Shown: positions 1-10,735, counted from the stretch's first letter. The stretch: DNA of 64,000 bases from Gymnopus androsaceus JB14 (GCA_009733575.1 ML769582.1:62001-126000); one strand, 5' to 3'. A program made the numbers and translations. The notes: a model not told the origin generated them from the letters alone.

Positions 1-3000
1 GTAGAATTCAAACTAGACTTACCCGCAGAAGGTGTGATTGGTGTTGGTAAATTCCACGTAGAGGACGGAGACGGCGAGAGAGATGGTGAAGGGGGTAACG
101 GTGATGACATTGGTCTGGGTGTATTGTTTGGTGAGTCGGACAGATCCTTTGCTTTCCCTTTCCCCTTGTCTTGACGGTACTCCCGTGAGAGTGAAGATAA
201 TCGTCGAGTCCCGTTATCACTCGTCTGAGGTGTTCTCTCGCTATCCCTCTCCTCTCGCCTATTCCCTTCCTTCGCCCTCCGCTCCTTCTTACTCCTCGCG
301 CCCATAGTGCCAGCAACAGCAGCCTCCAGCTTGTCGATCTCTCCCCTGCGCCTTTCCCTCCCTCCTCTACCTTTCGTAGCAATCTCCCCTCCAACAGTCT
401 GCCTTTCCGTAGCCTCCCTCGTAGCCCTCAATCGCATATTCGGCTTGCTAGTAACTGGACCACGGTCACGCAGGGAATTACTATCGTCATTGGTTTTCCT
501 CTTACTCCTTCCCTTTCCTCGTGCCCCATCTCTCCACCTCCCTTTTCCTGTCTCTGGTGACAAACTCCTATTTTTGCCTGAATTCCCCAAGTTACCAGAA
601 AGCCCTCTCCTAGACGAATTCGCATTCCTATCGGAAGTTACAGCAACATTCGACGACGAAGAAACGTTGGGAGAAGAAGCAGATGCCGAAGCATGCGCCG
701 ATGATGACGATGGAGCTCCAGCTGCAGCAAAGTGCGAAGGAAGTGAGTCACGAGAGCGGGAGGGAACAGCACCGCGAAGAAAGTTGGTTATGCGATGGGA
801 CAGACGGCTGAGGCTGCCTCGGTGTTGGATTTGATGGGTTGAGGTGTGTACTTCCTGTCCCTGAGTGGAAACGGCCAGCCGAGTGGCAGGCGCAGTATTA
901 GAAGATCGACCTTCGCTTTGGGCTTCTCCAGCTCTACCCACACCCATGCTGTTACTTGCACTGATCGGCACACCGATCCCACTGGTCGGTCGACTTCCAC
1001 TCCGACTGCCCGGACAACTCCCTGCGCGATTCCCAAATGGATTCCACCTAAATTTGGCAACGCTCATCGCATCATCCCTCTCTTGCTCCATAACGTTGAT
1101 TTTTTCGACAGTGGTGAGAACTTGTGATGGATTCTTGCCCCAAAGCGGCAGAATCACGGCTGGGAGTAGCATTTTGGTACGTTGAAGAAGCCGAGGAAGA
1201 GGCGGAGGCAGAGAAGGTGGAAGCAAAGCTAGAGGTAGACGTGATCCTCTCCCTCTGCGCAGTCATCCTCTCCGTCATATCGGTCGTTCTCGAAGTCGAC
1301 CAGGCAAGCATCGTAGCATCCAAGATTGGTATGTTGCTCTCCGTCGATATCGATTGGTCCGATGGACCAGTAAAAGCACCGGAAGGAGCATCAGCAGGGG
1401 AGGTCATCCTCAGCCAAAAGTCCGGTTTTGGAAGGTCGTGCAGGAACCATTGGTTCATCTAGGCAAATATTTTAAAGGTTAGCAATGCGGGGGAGAATGA
1501 GGAAAGGCAGCAAGCAAATGAGCGAATGAAAGATGGGAATTCATTCAAGCCTAAGCGACCTGTGTAACTTAGAGTCGAAGTAGCAGCGCAAAAACAACAA
1601 ACGCAAATGCCAAAACCTGAACCCCCCCCCAAAAAAAAAAAAAACTAAACCTTACCTTGATCTCCTCAAGTGTAATCCGACAATCCAAATCCTTTTGTAA
1701 AAAATGATCCAAAAGGTGCATTATAATCGCGCCTTCTTTCGATTTCGTTCTTGAGGCTTCGTCTGCGTTGTGTTAGTCACAATATGGCCGCTAAGTGGTA
1801 TCATTGTGATAGTCTTACCATCAGAATTAGCATCATCCTCCGTATCCCACCGTGATAGACTATTCAAAGTCTCTCCACCCCAACTTCCGCCCGTCTCAAC
1901 CCAATCATACCCCATCGTCTCTGGCACCGTCCGCTCGCTATTACACACCCAGTTGTAATGGAAGAATTCATTTCTTCTCGGGTCGTTGAATTGGAGAAGT
2001 TGCGGAGACTCGGGGTCGACGTCGCCACCTGTTCCTGACAAAGCCAACACTTCTGCGCGCCTTGCCCTCACCGCCTGCGCGCGCTCTTCCAGATCCCAAC
2101 TAACTTGAAACGGTGTATTGCCGAATGATAAGCAGTACAGCGTCACGCCTAAAGCCCAGATGTCGATGGACTTGGTTACAGGAGGACGAGGTGGGGGTGT
2201 CGCGCCTTCTGTAAGGGAGGAAGACCAAAAAGGGAAGAGCGTTAATTAGGGTCTTCAACAATAGCTTGGCTAATAAACTATGGGAAAGAAACGTGTGGTA
2301 CTAACCGGCCACCTTTGTATGCTCCCAAACAATTTCTGGAGCCAAAAACGCAGGAGTTCCCGCTCGTTTCGCGAGATCTGCATCGTTCAGGAGGAGCGGC
2401 TCTTCTTCTGTCCCCAGGAGGGTACTAGAGCCGGAGGCTTTGGCTGCTGCGAGGCGTTGAGTGTAACTACGTCCAATGCGAGTGAGATGGAGGAGAACGG
2501 AGGGAACAGAAAACGAATGTATCGTTAACAAAAAGCATAGAGTAACACAATTCCATGACTCACCTAAAATGCGCTGTCCCGAAATCGGCAATCTTCACCT
2601 TATCGTGACCTTCGGTCCACAGTAAGTTGGCGGGTTTGATGTCACGATGGATGATTTCTAAACCAGAACGAACCAAGTTAGTACTAGTGTTTCTGTAGCT
2701 GAAGTCCAAAAAAACGAAAGATTTCGCATCTCCTCGTCCAAATTTCGACCAAAGAAACTCTCCCTTAAAAACCCAACTCACCGTGATGATGCAGATACTC
2801 CAACCCCAAAATTGCATCTCTCATAATTCTCCTGGTCTGATCAACCCTAAGAAGTGGCTCTCCATTGGAGTTGGCGTATTTAACTTCGCCTCCACCAAGA
2901 TATTCCATTACTATGTGAAGGCAGTCGGTTAGGAAGACATGAAGGTATAAGCAGAAGAAACCGAGTCGTATGGATCGACAGAAGAGAGACAAAACGAATG

Positions 3001-3290
3001 AAGAAGGGTAGGCAGCCAGGAGCGCAAACTCACCCATGAACACCATATCGTTCTTTCTATCATCGATAACCTCATACAGCCTAACCACATGCGGATGTCT
3101 ACACTTTTTCATAATCGCAATCTCTTTCCTAATTTCCTGTTCAGCGGTAGGGATACCATCCACTACGGCGGGTGTTGTGCGAGGTTTCCCGAGTAAGCCG
3201 TTCCCGTTCCCACCCGCAAACGCACTCTCTCCTCGCAGCAATACGTCATGGATGCCAGAGTCGGCCAAGGTCATCACGGATACGTCTGGC
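1..3290 (-). pseudogene. CaMKK/SAK1-Ssp1-type Ser/Thr kinase, 5'-truncated and running off the left edge
   Basis: This reads as an upstream kinase of the SNF1/AMPK-activating family (CaMKK, yeast Sak1/Tos3/Elm1, fission yeast Ssp1). Reading leftward, the exons give the alphaC-region motif EIAIMKKCRHPHVVRLYEV (about 3,060-3,140), the hinge VMEYLGGGE, the catalytic loop HRDIKPANL (about 2,640), the DFG loop KIADFGTAHF (about 2,575), the activation segment AGTPAFLAPE (about 2,340-2,360), the F-helix SIDIWALGVTLYCLSFG (about 2,130-2,175) and a late C-lobe segment HFLQKDLDCRITLEEIK (about 1,655-1,705). A long Ser/Arg-rich tail stays open through a few introns to about base 25, where a GTAAGT donor suggests the gene continues beyond the window. 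The glycine loop and the VAIK lysine are absent from this strand. An equivalent segment lies inverted at 3,330-3,480. The catalytic core looks conserved, but without an N-lobe it cannot be an active kinase as it stands. Family identity is from motifs only. Confidence 0.75.
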
Positions 3291-3329
3291 GCTGTTACTC
3301 CAACGCCGATTACTACAACCTGACTCCAA

Positions 3330-3480
3330 CCGCAACGGCGATGGCCTTGGTAGGACAGGGAAAGGAGTCCTGGCGATGAAGATCGTCAAGCGGGATACTC
3401 CCCTTGCGAAGAAGAATAGACAGATGAAAATGATGAGAGCGAGAGCGAAGGAATCGAGAGAAGGCAATTCGAATGGGAGT
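3330..3480 (+). pseudogene. Inverted kinase N-lobe fragment (VAIK-lysine region)
   Basis: A short plus-strand stretch encodes [19 protein letters not shown] followed by a basic Met/Arg/Lys-rich segment. MKIVKR is the beta3-strand lysine motif expected directly before the N-terminus of the kinase encoded on the opposite strand at 1-3,290. Because the two parts face each other, the simplest reading is an inversion, or an inverted duplication, with a breakpoint between about 3,280 and 3,350. The right boundary runs into an antisense P-type ATPase fragment near 3,490. There is no start, stop or splice context suggesting that this piece is expressed alone. Confidence 0.6.
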
Positions 3481-3497
3481 GGAAGCGGAGAAGGGGC

Positions 3498-3655
3498 CGT
3501 AGGTGCGGATGGTGTTTCGGTCAATAGTGAACTCGTTGGTGGTGAAGGTACCGGTCTTATCGGAACAGAGGATGGTGACGCCAGCTAATTCTTCGACGGC
3601 CCTGATGTGGGTGACGATGGCCTTGTGCTTGGCGAGCTGCTAGCTGAAATACAGG
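3498..3655 (-). pseudogene. Plasma-membrane H+-ATPase (PMA1-type) fragment, phosphorylation loop
   Basis: The minus strand reads [19 protein letters not shown], then [18 protein letters not shown] and a following [13 protein letters not shown]. This is the P-type ATPase phosphorylation loop (DKTGT) with flanks typical of fungal plasma-membrane proton pumps. The residue after DKTGT is Phe, where the family has Leu, and Lys-Leu-Thr has become Glu-Phe-Thr. Only about 50 codons of a roughly 900-residue protein remain, with no transmembrane segments. It is one tile in a chain of unrelated gene pieces between 3.3 and 4.8 kb. Confidence 0.8.
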
Positions 3656-3689
3656 TTTACCGAGTCGTCGTAGATGTGACGGGTGATGG

Positions 3690-3862
3690 GCGGCTGCCAT
3701 TGGGAGGACTTGAAGCTGAGGATGTATTTGGTTGATTTGAACGAATCGGCTTTGGATCCTATACGTCGTCAGATAATAATCATAAAAGTGAATCAAGTAC
3801 ACCTACTAATGGCACTTCAGCCTGATGACGTTCGTTGAGCCCAGCCAGTCCGATGAAGAACA
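3690..3862 (-). pseudogene. Unidentified exon-like fragment
   Basis: Two minus-strand open segments, separated by a plausible 45-nt GT-AG intron near 3,770-3,815, encode a stretch including GLNERHQAEVPLVG and SFKSTKYILSFKSSQW. The stretch ends at a stop codon beside the proton-pump fragment. I do not recognise the parent gene. The composition and the intron look protein-coding rather than random. It could belong to yet another captured gene, and nothing around it gives it a promoter or a native start. Confidence 0.3.
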
Positions 3863-4192
3863 TCAAGGCTTTTCGTCCTGTAGTACCAGACCCGGACCAC
3901 TCTTTTCGCCGAAGGATATCTTTAAGCTTTGGGTCTCGGAGGCTGAGTGGCCGTGAAGTAGATAATGGTGCGTATTTCGATTTCGGATAGGATTGAGACG
4001 TGGAAGGGAGGAGTTGGACCTAGTATAAAACATGAGCGTTAGCCTTGGAGTATAAAGAGGAAGATCCCTCTTAGTCCTCACCTTGACATTCGCAAGGGAT
4101 CTATCGCGTTCCAATGGTCCCAACGCAGTCTTGATCCACTCTCGCTGGGATGACTGGACGAAAGCTAAACGCGCAGAATAGGTAAGTTCTGC

Positions 4193-4288
4193 TTGAACCG
4201 ACGCGGCTGAGAGCTCATTAGCCTTTAAACAAAGCTGTTTGCCGTTCTGAAGTGCCTTTTTTGATTGTAGAACGAGTGAAACGACATG
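4193..4288 (-). pseudogene. ATG17-like N-terminal fragment
   Basis: The reading frame that begins in the upstream proton-pump fragment continues into HVVSLVLQSKKALQNGKQLC and ANELSAASVQ. This resembles the start of the autophagy scaffold Atg17 of mushrooms (conserved SLVLQSKKALQ.GEQLC). After roughly 32 residues the similarity I recognise stops and an unrelated sequence follows. It is a very short piece joined in frame to a P-type ATPase fragment, which argues for segment shuffling rather than decay in place. The assignment is from memory of the family and is moderate at best. Confidence 0.45.
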
Positions 4289-4315
4289 AGGATCGGAATT
4301 TGGTGGGGTTGACAA

Positions 4316-4416
4316 GTTGGCAGGAGAAGGAGCAGGGGCGTCGTTGGCAGCGTCACCAGTGATGGCAGAAAGGTGGCCAAGATCGTGAAGGTGCTTAACT
4401 CGCACTTGTGCTCGGG
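4316..4416 (-). pseudogene. H+-ATPase (PMA1-type) fragment, hinge motif
   Basis: The minus strand reads PEHKCE, then with a one-base loss near 4,400, VKHLHDLGHLSAITGDAAND and APA. Fungal proton pumps have [31 protein letters not shown] here, so this is the hinge motif of the ATP-binding domain with Gly changed to Ala in GDGAND. It lies more than 650 bases from the phosphorylation-loop fragment of the same family, with foreign sequence in between and most of the protein missing. It is clearly non-functional. Confidence 0.75.
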
Positions 4417-4840
4417 ATCATCAGCGTCCGTAATCCTCTCCTCGAAAGTAGCGTGCTTGGGCATGTAGAAAGGCACGTCGACGACGTCGAGGACGAGAAC
4501 GGCAGACTCAATCTAGGACAATTAATGAATTGGGATTCGACAAAAGAGTTGCAGAGACGTACGTTTTGCATGATTTGCTCTTGTTCGCCGTTCTGTTTGC
4601 CACTCTCATCGAGAAACTTCAAGCTCACGGCGACGAATGTACAACGCCTGGGAAAACATGAGATATTTCGGATGTTGTCGCGTTCATCGTGATGGGCGCG
4701 AGACGGGGTGATTGTTGATCGGATTCGTTGATCAACAATTTGATAAATGCCAGAGGACGTGTTCCACCAATTTCACAGCGACAAGGGCGTGCGGCACCAT
4801 GGATAGACAAATCCGCACGTTTAAACCCTCTTAAAAGCAT
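4417..4840 (-). other. Exon-like segments of unknown origin
   Basis: Two minus-strand stretches (about 4,570-4,640 with FVAVSLKFLDESGKQNGEQE, and 4,417-4,510 with VPFYMPKHATFEERITDADD) are separated by a GT-AG intron-sized gap. A further open stretch lies at 4,625-4,840. They have codon-like composition, but I do not recognise a family. They fuse directly to the proton-pump hinge fragment at 4,416, so they are probably another piece of the same mosaic. Confidence 0.25.
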
Positions 4841-5770
4841 TGTGATGCACCATGCGAGTCAGAATACACCTCGCGCAAGCACGTCGTGAGTCCTTGTCAC
4901 AAGTTGCATCGGGCTTTTGAAGCTGGAAGGCGTAGTAAGGTCGTTGCATGGCCCGTATCCTAGTTTGTGTTGCTCGTCGAGACCTATGGTGATGGTTCTG
5001 AGGAGAACGGATTACAGGTGCTTTTGAATGCAACGCCATGTGATCCGGGCCGGTGTACCGCTATGCAGTGAGAGAAAAAAAACCGGTTCCAGAGAGCTTT
5101 CCAGAGTAAACTCTTACGCTTGGGACCGACTGTCTTTTTCCATCCGTACTTGCTAATTGAGCAACGTCGCTCTCCTTACCTCAACGAAATGTCGAAATAG
5201 CGCGACGAAGCCACCGGCTCCATGGATTCCTTCAAAATCATCTACACAGGGGTTTGTTGAACGTTCTGCTGGCACATAGGTTTGTTTATGTCCCTCTTGT
5301 CGCTCAGTGCGTGCTGTTTTGATCCCCCTTCCTGCTAAGAACCACGCGAGCCGCGTTTGAGATTTGTTCTCACTGAAGCTGCGCTACGTCTGGACTACCA
5401 TTATCACTCACCTATCAGGCAGCATGGACGGCGATGATTTTGACCTGCTTTTTTGCAGATACCAACACAGCGGCATTTCAGCGATTTGAAACCAGGATAG
5501 GTATTCACCGGCACATTTTTTTCTAACCAGTATGTGTGGTTCCTCGGGAACTCTTTGTTCGCCAAATAACACCATCACGTGAATATGAAATGACCGTTCC
5601 ATCCTGATTTCATTGGATGATCGTTGCCTCGTGTCCGCAACAAAGAATACTGGTACAGATATAAGATGCAAGCGGTCAATTTGAATGGCTTCTTACCTTC
5701 CCATCCTCTCTTAGTCTCTCGGTTTTCCTATACCTTTGTCTCTTGTAACATCTCCTTGATCATTCCACCG
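4841..5770. other. Gene-free stretch
   Basis: No convincing exons are visible. Short open frames occur on both strands but without splice continuity or recognisable motifs. This stretch separates the gene-fragment mosaic on its left from the first intact gene on its right and includes that gene's promoter. I see no clear TATA box directly upstream of 5,771. Confidence 0.4.
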
Positions 5771-6916
5771 ATGTCTGAAACTCGAGTACAGATTTGGTAA
5801 ATAAAAGCCTTTGTCTACGTCCTTCCTGCGTTCTTTGCTGACATGGTGAACAGGAATGTGGTAATCCCTCCTAACACAACAAAATCTGTTCGGGATCTCC
5901 TACCCCATGAAACGAATCTGGGCAATTGGTTTGGGCTCGAGCTCAAGCGTCTTGCACTCCCTCACTCTGTCGACCAATCTCTCATTCACCGCACAACTGT
6001 TAGTGTCTTCAAAGAGCTAGGTGGACATACCTCTCCCTCTTCAAGGCAGCCTCTTACCCTCGGCACTTTGGTACCGGTCATGGTACGAAATCTTTGTTCC
6101 AGTTTGGACCGCAAATAACGAAATTTATCATTCAATAGCACAAAGACAAGGAGCTGGTCTTGAGAATGGAGCTAAAGGACAACTGGTTTATAAAAGTACA
6201 AGGCCACAAGTAAGTTTCTAATAGTATTGGCGTTCAGCTCATCCATCTCCGCTTACTAGCCCTATCAATATCTCTGGGCTGCTGCATGCTATCTCACAGC
6301 CATCACCATCTGTAGCAAAAGGCTTAACTATCAACGTCGGTAAGATCAGTTTAAAGCTGTATATGAAGGCGATTATATAACGCTTTCAATTAGAACCCAG
6401 CCCACACAATCTTCCAAACTTGACTCAAGTCCCTCCCTTGACACAAGGAAAGTTCGTCTACCTCATAGTACGCAACTCGTATTCATCCACCTACACAGCA
6501 GATGCCAAAAGTGGAACGCCAACGTCAGTCTCTCCCCCGTCCGGGCCGTCCCGAGATCCAAGGCTAGGAGTCAAACCTGCAATCTCATCCACCGTGGTTC
6601 GATCACCAAAAAGCAGTGAAACTTTTTCTTCCGAAGCTCAACTGCCTTCTCCACCTATCACCCCTGCAAGATCCTGGAGTGATGAGGACAGTAATTCTTT
6701 GCGCAAACAATCCCGTACTCCCAGATCCGAGTACCATTCGGATCCATACAAACATGCTCAAAGTGAGTAGAGATAGATCTCTTTGTGTGTTTTGTTCTAA
6801 TCACAGGTGACTTTCCAAAATTAGGTTCTCGCTCTAATCGACCTCTTGTTCCCCAAAGTGTTGCGTTTGAGGGTGCTTTCCCTTACCGTTTGCGCCGCAA
6901 GCATACTTGGTATTAG
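5771..6916 (+). CDS. Hypothetical protein, 6 exons, 294 aa
   Basis: Six exons (5,771-5,796, 5,854-6,082, 6,139-6,209, 6,260-6,339, 6,394-6,762, 6,807-6,916) join through canonical GT-AG introns of 44-57 nt. They total 885 nt, exactly 295 codons with the stop, and no internal stop appears. The start ATG sits 26 nt before the first intron. The N-terminal half is mixed in composition (motifs NVVIPPNTTKSVRDLLPHE and GKFVYLIVRNSY). The C-terminal half is Ser/Pro/Arg-rich and probably disordered. I see no signal peptide, membrane segment or known domain. It is followed within 550 bases by a second intact hypothetical gene on the same strand. The preserved frame across five introns argues for a functional gene amid decayed neighbours. 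Function is unknown. Confidence 0.65.
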
Positions 6917-7319
6917 ATATTGTTTGGTTATGCAGCTTTCGATGAATTGGCTGGTGGGATTGTGTACAGTCGTTTACGCAGGCTCTTTCCCTTTCATCTT
7001 ATTGGCCTGTAGGACGGTAATATGCACAAACGAGGAGGAGCAGGAGCTGCCTCGAGGTCCCGTAACATTCTCAGTAAATTCTTGTTAGGTTCTCCATTAA
7101 ATTGCCATTAAATTCTAGTACATTACTTCAAATTGTTTGAGGATGTAATGGTCATCGAGAGTCTCGCCTCTTGTCCTATCCGTGGTTTTTTGTCTCCGAG
7201 ATCCGAGATAACCCAGACACATACGAGCAGTGAATTTCTTTTTTTGGGATCACGTGCGCATGTAGACCGCTCTGAGATGGAACCGGCTGCAAATACACTC
7301 TTCGGAGCAGAACCAGTGA

Positions 7320-7460
7320 CGTCAATACCTCATTGCTCTTTGTTACCTTTTGCCTTCGTGCTTTCAAAGGAAAAATTTCTCGACAAAGGACTTCATTTCT
7401 ATATAAACTGAAGGTCTTCCTGGTGTCAAGGTAAACAAGTTCTCACTGGCTTCTTGTACC
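7320..7460 (+). promoter_or_regulatory. Core promoter of the 7.46-kb gene
   Basis: A TATATAA box lies at about 7,400-7,406, roughly 55 nt before the predicted ATG at 7,461. CTTTG and CAAAGG words recur just upstream (about 7,335-7,390). The TATA-to-ATG spacing is close to that of both BTB genes in this window. Confidence 0.5.
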
Positions 7461-9057
7461 ATGCCTAAAGATTGTCCCCCAAGCCAGCTTCGTCGTTCTT
7501 GTCGCACTAGATCCACAACATCCTCCTTTACTTCCAAGATCACCCAATATTATCATGAATTTCAAAGGAGAACCCGGAATCATAAACTCGTCACCTTCAG
7601 CAAGCACAATGAACAATGGGAGGAATGGACTCCGTATGTGTTTCATATCCCTCTCCTTTTTGAACTCATTTTTTGCTCTAGTCCTGTGGTTGTTGCGTTA
7701 AGCGGAGCGATGACTTCTGCGAGTCCACCAATCTATCAAGAAATCCCTGGCTATACTGCTCCACGCTGCGCTCATATTCTGGACCCTTTGCTCACTGAAA
7801 GAGACTGTTCCATGGTCGTAACTACTATCAGGCAGAACAAAGGCACTCAATGTTACATTTTGAAAGCTCCGCATCAAGGCTGCCAGTTCACCTGTGAGCT
7901 CTTTTTCATTAACACACATCACGGGCACTCACCTTTATTTCTGCAGTGTCAATCGCATTGAAAGAAGAGAAGCTTCGCGATGTGGAAAATGATCCCAGAG
8001 AAGAAGACAATATAGGTAAGTCTCAGATTCGATGTAGGAAGTAAGATCTTTGACCATTGCCCAGATCTAGTTGCCTCCTCAGAGTGTTCTTTGTCTTTGC
8101 CCAGCACCCCAACGTCATCTAGCTCCAGCTCCTTGTCCTCCTTATCCTCCAACATGACGTCCTCCTCCTTGTCTGCCAGCTCCTCATCACTCTTCCAGCG
8201 ACCCAAACCTAGGCCACTCACGGGATCTCGGTTGCTTACTTCCTTCTTCACCGACTTCGTTGCAAAAGCTCGTGCTTCCCCTGGTAAGTTTGCCTCTAAT
8301 ACCGCAATGTTGTGCTGAGTTATACCTTTAGACTATGCTTTGATTGCATCATGGAAGTATGCCTATTCCAAACGGTGTTTTGAAGGTTTGTGAGGCCTTT
8401 TTACTCAATCAGACTTGCAACTGAGTACTTCTTTAGATTACCCAGCATTGCATCCGGCTTATCAAATTGCTAACACACCAAACATTCTAATGCCATACGA
8501 TCTCACCAAACCGTCCAATCTATGCGCCACAATTTTCTGCCATTCTCAATTCTATGATACTGCAATTGGTCGAGTTGTCCGTGCTTTAAATGGCAGGAAT
8601 GGTATTCCCGAGTCCACTTTTACTGAGCTAAAATCGTCAACCCTCAAGTGCACCGGCTGCCTATGCGAGTTTTCTCCAGACGGATATAATTCCCATCTTG
8701 CATATCAAGGACCCAACAATTTTACGCCTCGCTGCATGAACATGACTGGATGTCCATCCGGTAAGGTGTCATTTTCATTATTTGAGAATTGTTACACTAA
8801 CAACTAATAACGTAGTTGGGGAACGCTTACTTGCTAGCACAACTACCTTTGTCGCACAAATTTTCCCAGAAGATTCGGCTTCGCTTCACACTCCTACAGG
8901 AAGATCATTTCTTGCATGGAACTCTCGTCTTGGTGTACCTCAGGATGTATGGGCACTGGTGTCGACTGCCGTTATTCATTGTTCTACCTGCCATTTGGTT
9001 AGAACTTTTGAAGCCCATCGTGAGCATGAAGGAGAAGGCTGTAATATATTCCATTAG
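7461..9057 (+). CDS. Hypothetical protein with Cys-rich C-terminal half, 7 exons, 430 aa
   Basis: Seven exons (7,461-7,633, 7,682-7,893, 7,947-8,015, 8,065-8,283, 8,332-8,385, 8,437-8,760, 8,816-9,057) total 1,293 nt, exactly 431 codons with the stop, and all six introns are GT-AG of 48-55 nt. The N-terminus is basic. The middle holds a long Ser run (about residues 165-200) typical of disorder. The C-terminal third is Cys/His-rich: LKCTGCLCEF, then PRCMNMTGCPS, then HCSTCHLVRTFEAHREHEGE. Spacing of CxxC, CxxxxxC and HxxxH pairs suggests metal binding, but it fits no zinc-finger class I know. No signal peptide or membrane helix is evident. It may be a lineage-specific multicopy family. Function is unknown. 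Confidence 0.7.
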
Positions 9058-10436
9058 GATAGGATTTTTTTTTACTAATCAACGGAGGCATTGTTTTCGT
9101 CACTAGTCCAGGAGAATCACGCGAGATTAGGAGGACACAGGTACAGCCCAAGCCCTAGTCAGTCAGGTACTCTCCGCGCCCTTGCAGGTTGCCTGCCCTT
9201 TTCTGACTCAGGTGCTTGGCTCTGCAGCCATCGTCATCCTTGTCTCAGTTCCCTCTTGTTTTATATCATATTTATTATGTAGAGAGTCTCGGGAATCAGT
9301 ACCCTTTCTGATCTCTCGAGCTCTCAGGTGTGTGTGTACTTACTAGCGTTGGACCCCCTTTCTGATCTCTCCAGCTCTCAGAGTCATTTTTGTACTTTCG
9401 CGTTACCCGCCCTCCCATTCCCTCTTTATCATCTCGATAATTTACTTTGTTTATCATTGTGGTATTCTACTTGGCCTTTACTTGATCACACATTACGACT
9501 TGTTGTTCAGGTGATTCATAAACATTTCCAATTTTTAGAACAAAAATACTATTGATTACTTCAGCTTGCGGCGGGCAGACAAACTCTTTGAGTGCACACT
9601 TGACTTGTAAAGATTGTAAGTACATCACCTCAGAAGTAGTCGCACACTAGTAAACGGAAAAGGTATGAGACAACTTAATGGGAATAAAAATAAAAATCCA
9701 ACTGTGGATGTAGTCTCCCCTAGGCAGACTCGTATACACTGACGATCGCCGATGTGTGTATAGAGTCTGCTAGTTCCCACGGGGTCAATGCTGCGCCAGA
9801 AAAAGCTTATGTAAATATACTTTGGCGCGTCGTTTTTCCGCACAATTGGATGCAAAGCATATATATTTTTCTATAGAAATAAAGCTACGGTAGTACTAAA
9901 ATCTTAAGGCCAAAAAACTGGCGGAATGAACAACGAGAAAGTTGGGAAATTTTCAGAGGGAACCACTGGGCCGGCTCGGAGCGCTCGAAAATGAATGAGT
10001 GGCTATGCTTTTATATTTACATAATCACCAGCGCTTAAAGCTGGCGCAGCATCTAGGGCGCGCGTACTATAGGACTACTGTGGATGAAATTTAAGGCGTA
10101 AATAGCAATAACCAAGAGGCTGTTATTAACGCAAGAACCTGGGGCCTTTCTCTCTGACCTTTGTAAGGACGATCCCAACCTGGTCCATGATTGGGATGGG
10201 TGCTGCTTTTCCGCCTCTTCAATCAATCTTCGAGATGCTATCACAGTTTCACACCGCAATTATCACAACTTGCTATTCAGTTAGTGCGCAATCTACAGCT
10301 AATTTACATATGTCGTCTTTTCTCCCTGTGCCTGCACCTCATTTTCTGCCCTTTGTTTTGTGCACGTACCTAATTTCTGAAGATGGTAAGGAAATCCCCA
10401 CCAAAGCTCCATACCCTTTGTTCTGTATACTCCGTG
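9058..10436. other. Intergenic region without recognisable genes
   Basis: No exon chain is visible. An imperfect direct repeat of about 25 bp (CCCTTTCTGATCTCTC.AGC type) occurs at about 9,301-9,326 and 9,355-9,381. The rest is AT-rich, with unsupported short frames. It separates the 7.5-9.1 kb gene from the duplicated promoter of the first BTB gene. Confidence 0.4.
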
Positions 10437-10644
10437 TATGAAAGAATGCAAAGGTGAGACCACGAAGCAAGTCCACAAAGGAAGATATCTCCTTTGTGAG
10501 GGTCCGCTTGCATCCGCTTCTTTGTTGGTCAAAGCTCCTTTATGAAAGAACGCAAAGGAGAGACCATGAAGCAAGTCTGCAAAGGAAGATATCTCCTTTG
10601 TGAAGGTCCACTTGCGTCCGCTTCTTTGTTGGTCAAAGCACCTT
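10437..10644 (+). repeat. 104-bp tandem duplication in the BTB promoter
   Basis: Two adjacent copies (10,437-10,540 and 10,541-10,644) share nearly all positions. Each contains a near-perfect palindrome CACAAAGGAAGATATCTCC followed by TTTGTG (copy 1 at about 10,474-10,498), then CGCTTCTTTGTTGGTCAAAG. The unit ends about 20 bases before the TATA box, so both copies are positioned as upstream activating elements of the BTB gene. The second copy has CTTTGTGAAGG, which recurs in the promoter at 18.3 kb. Confidence 0.85.
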
Positions 10645-10662
10645 TCTGACTATTCCCCCGAG

Positions 10663-10670
10663 TATAAAAG
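10663..10670 (+). promoter_or_regulatory. TATA box of the BTB gene at 10.7 kb
   Basis: TATAAAAG lies 66 nt upstream of the predicted start codon at 10,736 and directly downstream of the duplicated upstream element. The paralogue on the other strand has the same box at nearly the same distance from its ATG. Confidence 0.75.
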
Positions 10671-10735
10671 CAAGGCATGGTGTCCGAATCCACAACCTTG
10701 CAAGCAGTGTCTTCACATACTCTATACATTTATCA

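Noticed and set aside
1620..1645. Run of C followed by a run of A
   Set aside because: Simple homopolymer tract inside an intron-like gap of the kinase tail; not a poly(A) mark of a retrocopy, because introns are retained on both sides.
3280..4840. Helitron assignment for the gene-fragment mosaic
   Set aside because: Fragment capture fits a Helitron, but I found no Rep/helicase gene, no TC/CTRR ends and no terminal hairpin, so it is left as a hypothesis.
10437..10644. CRISPR-like or satellite array
   Set aside because: Only two copies, adjacent, without spacers, and positioned as a promoter element.
10299..10729. Minus-strand open frames repeating a GALTNKEADASGPSQRRYLP segment
   Set aside because: They are produced by the 104-bp tandem promoter duplication and overlap the TATA box of the BTB gene.
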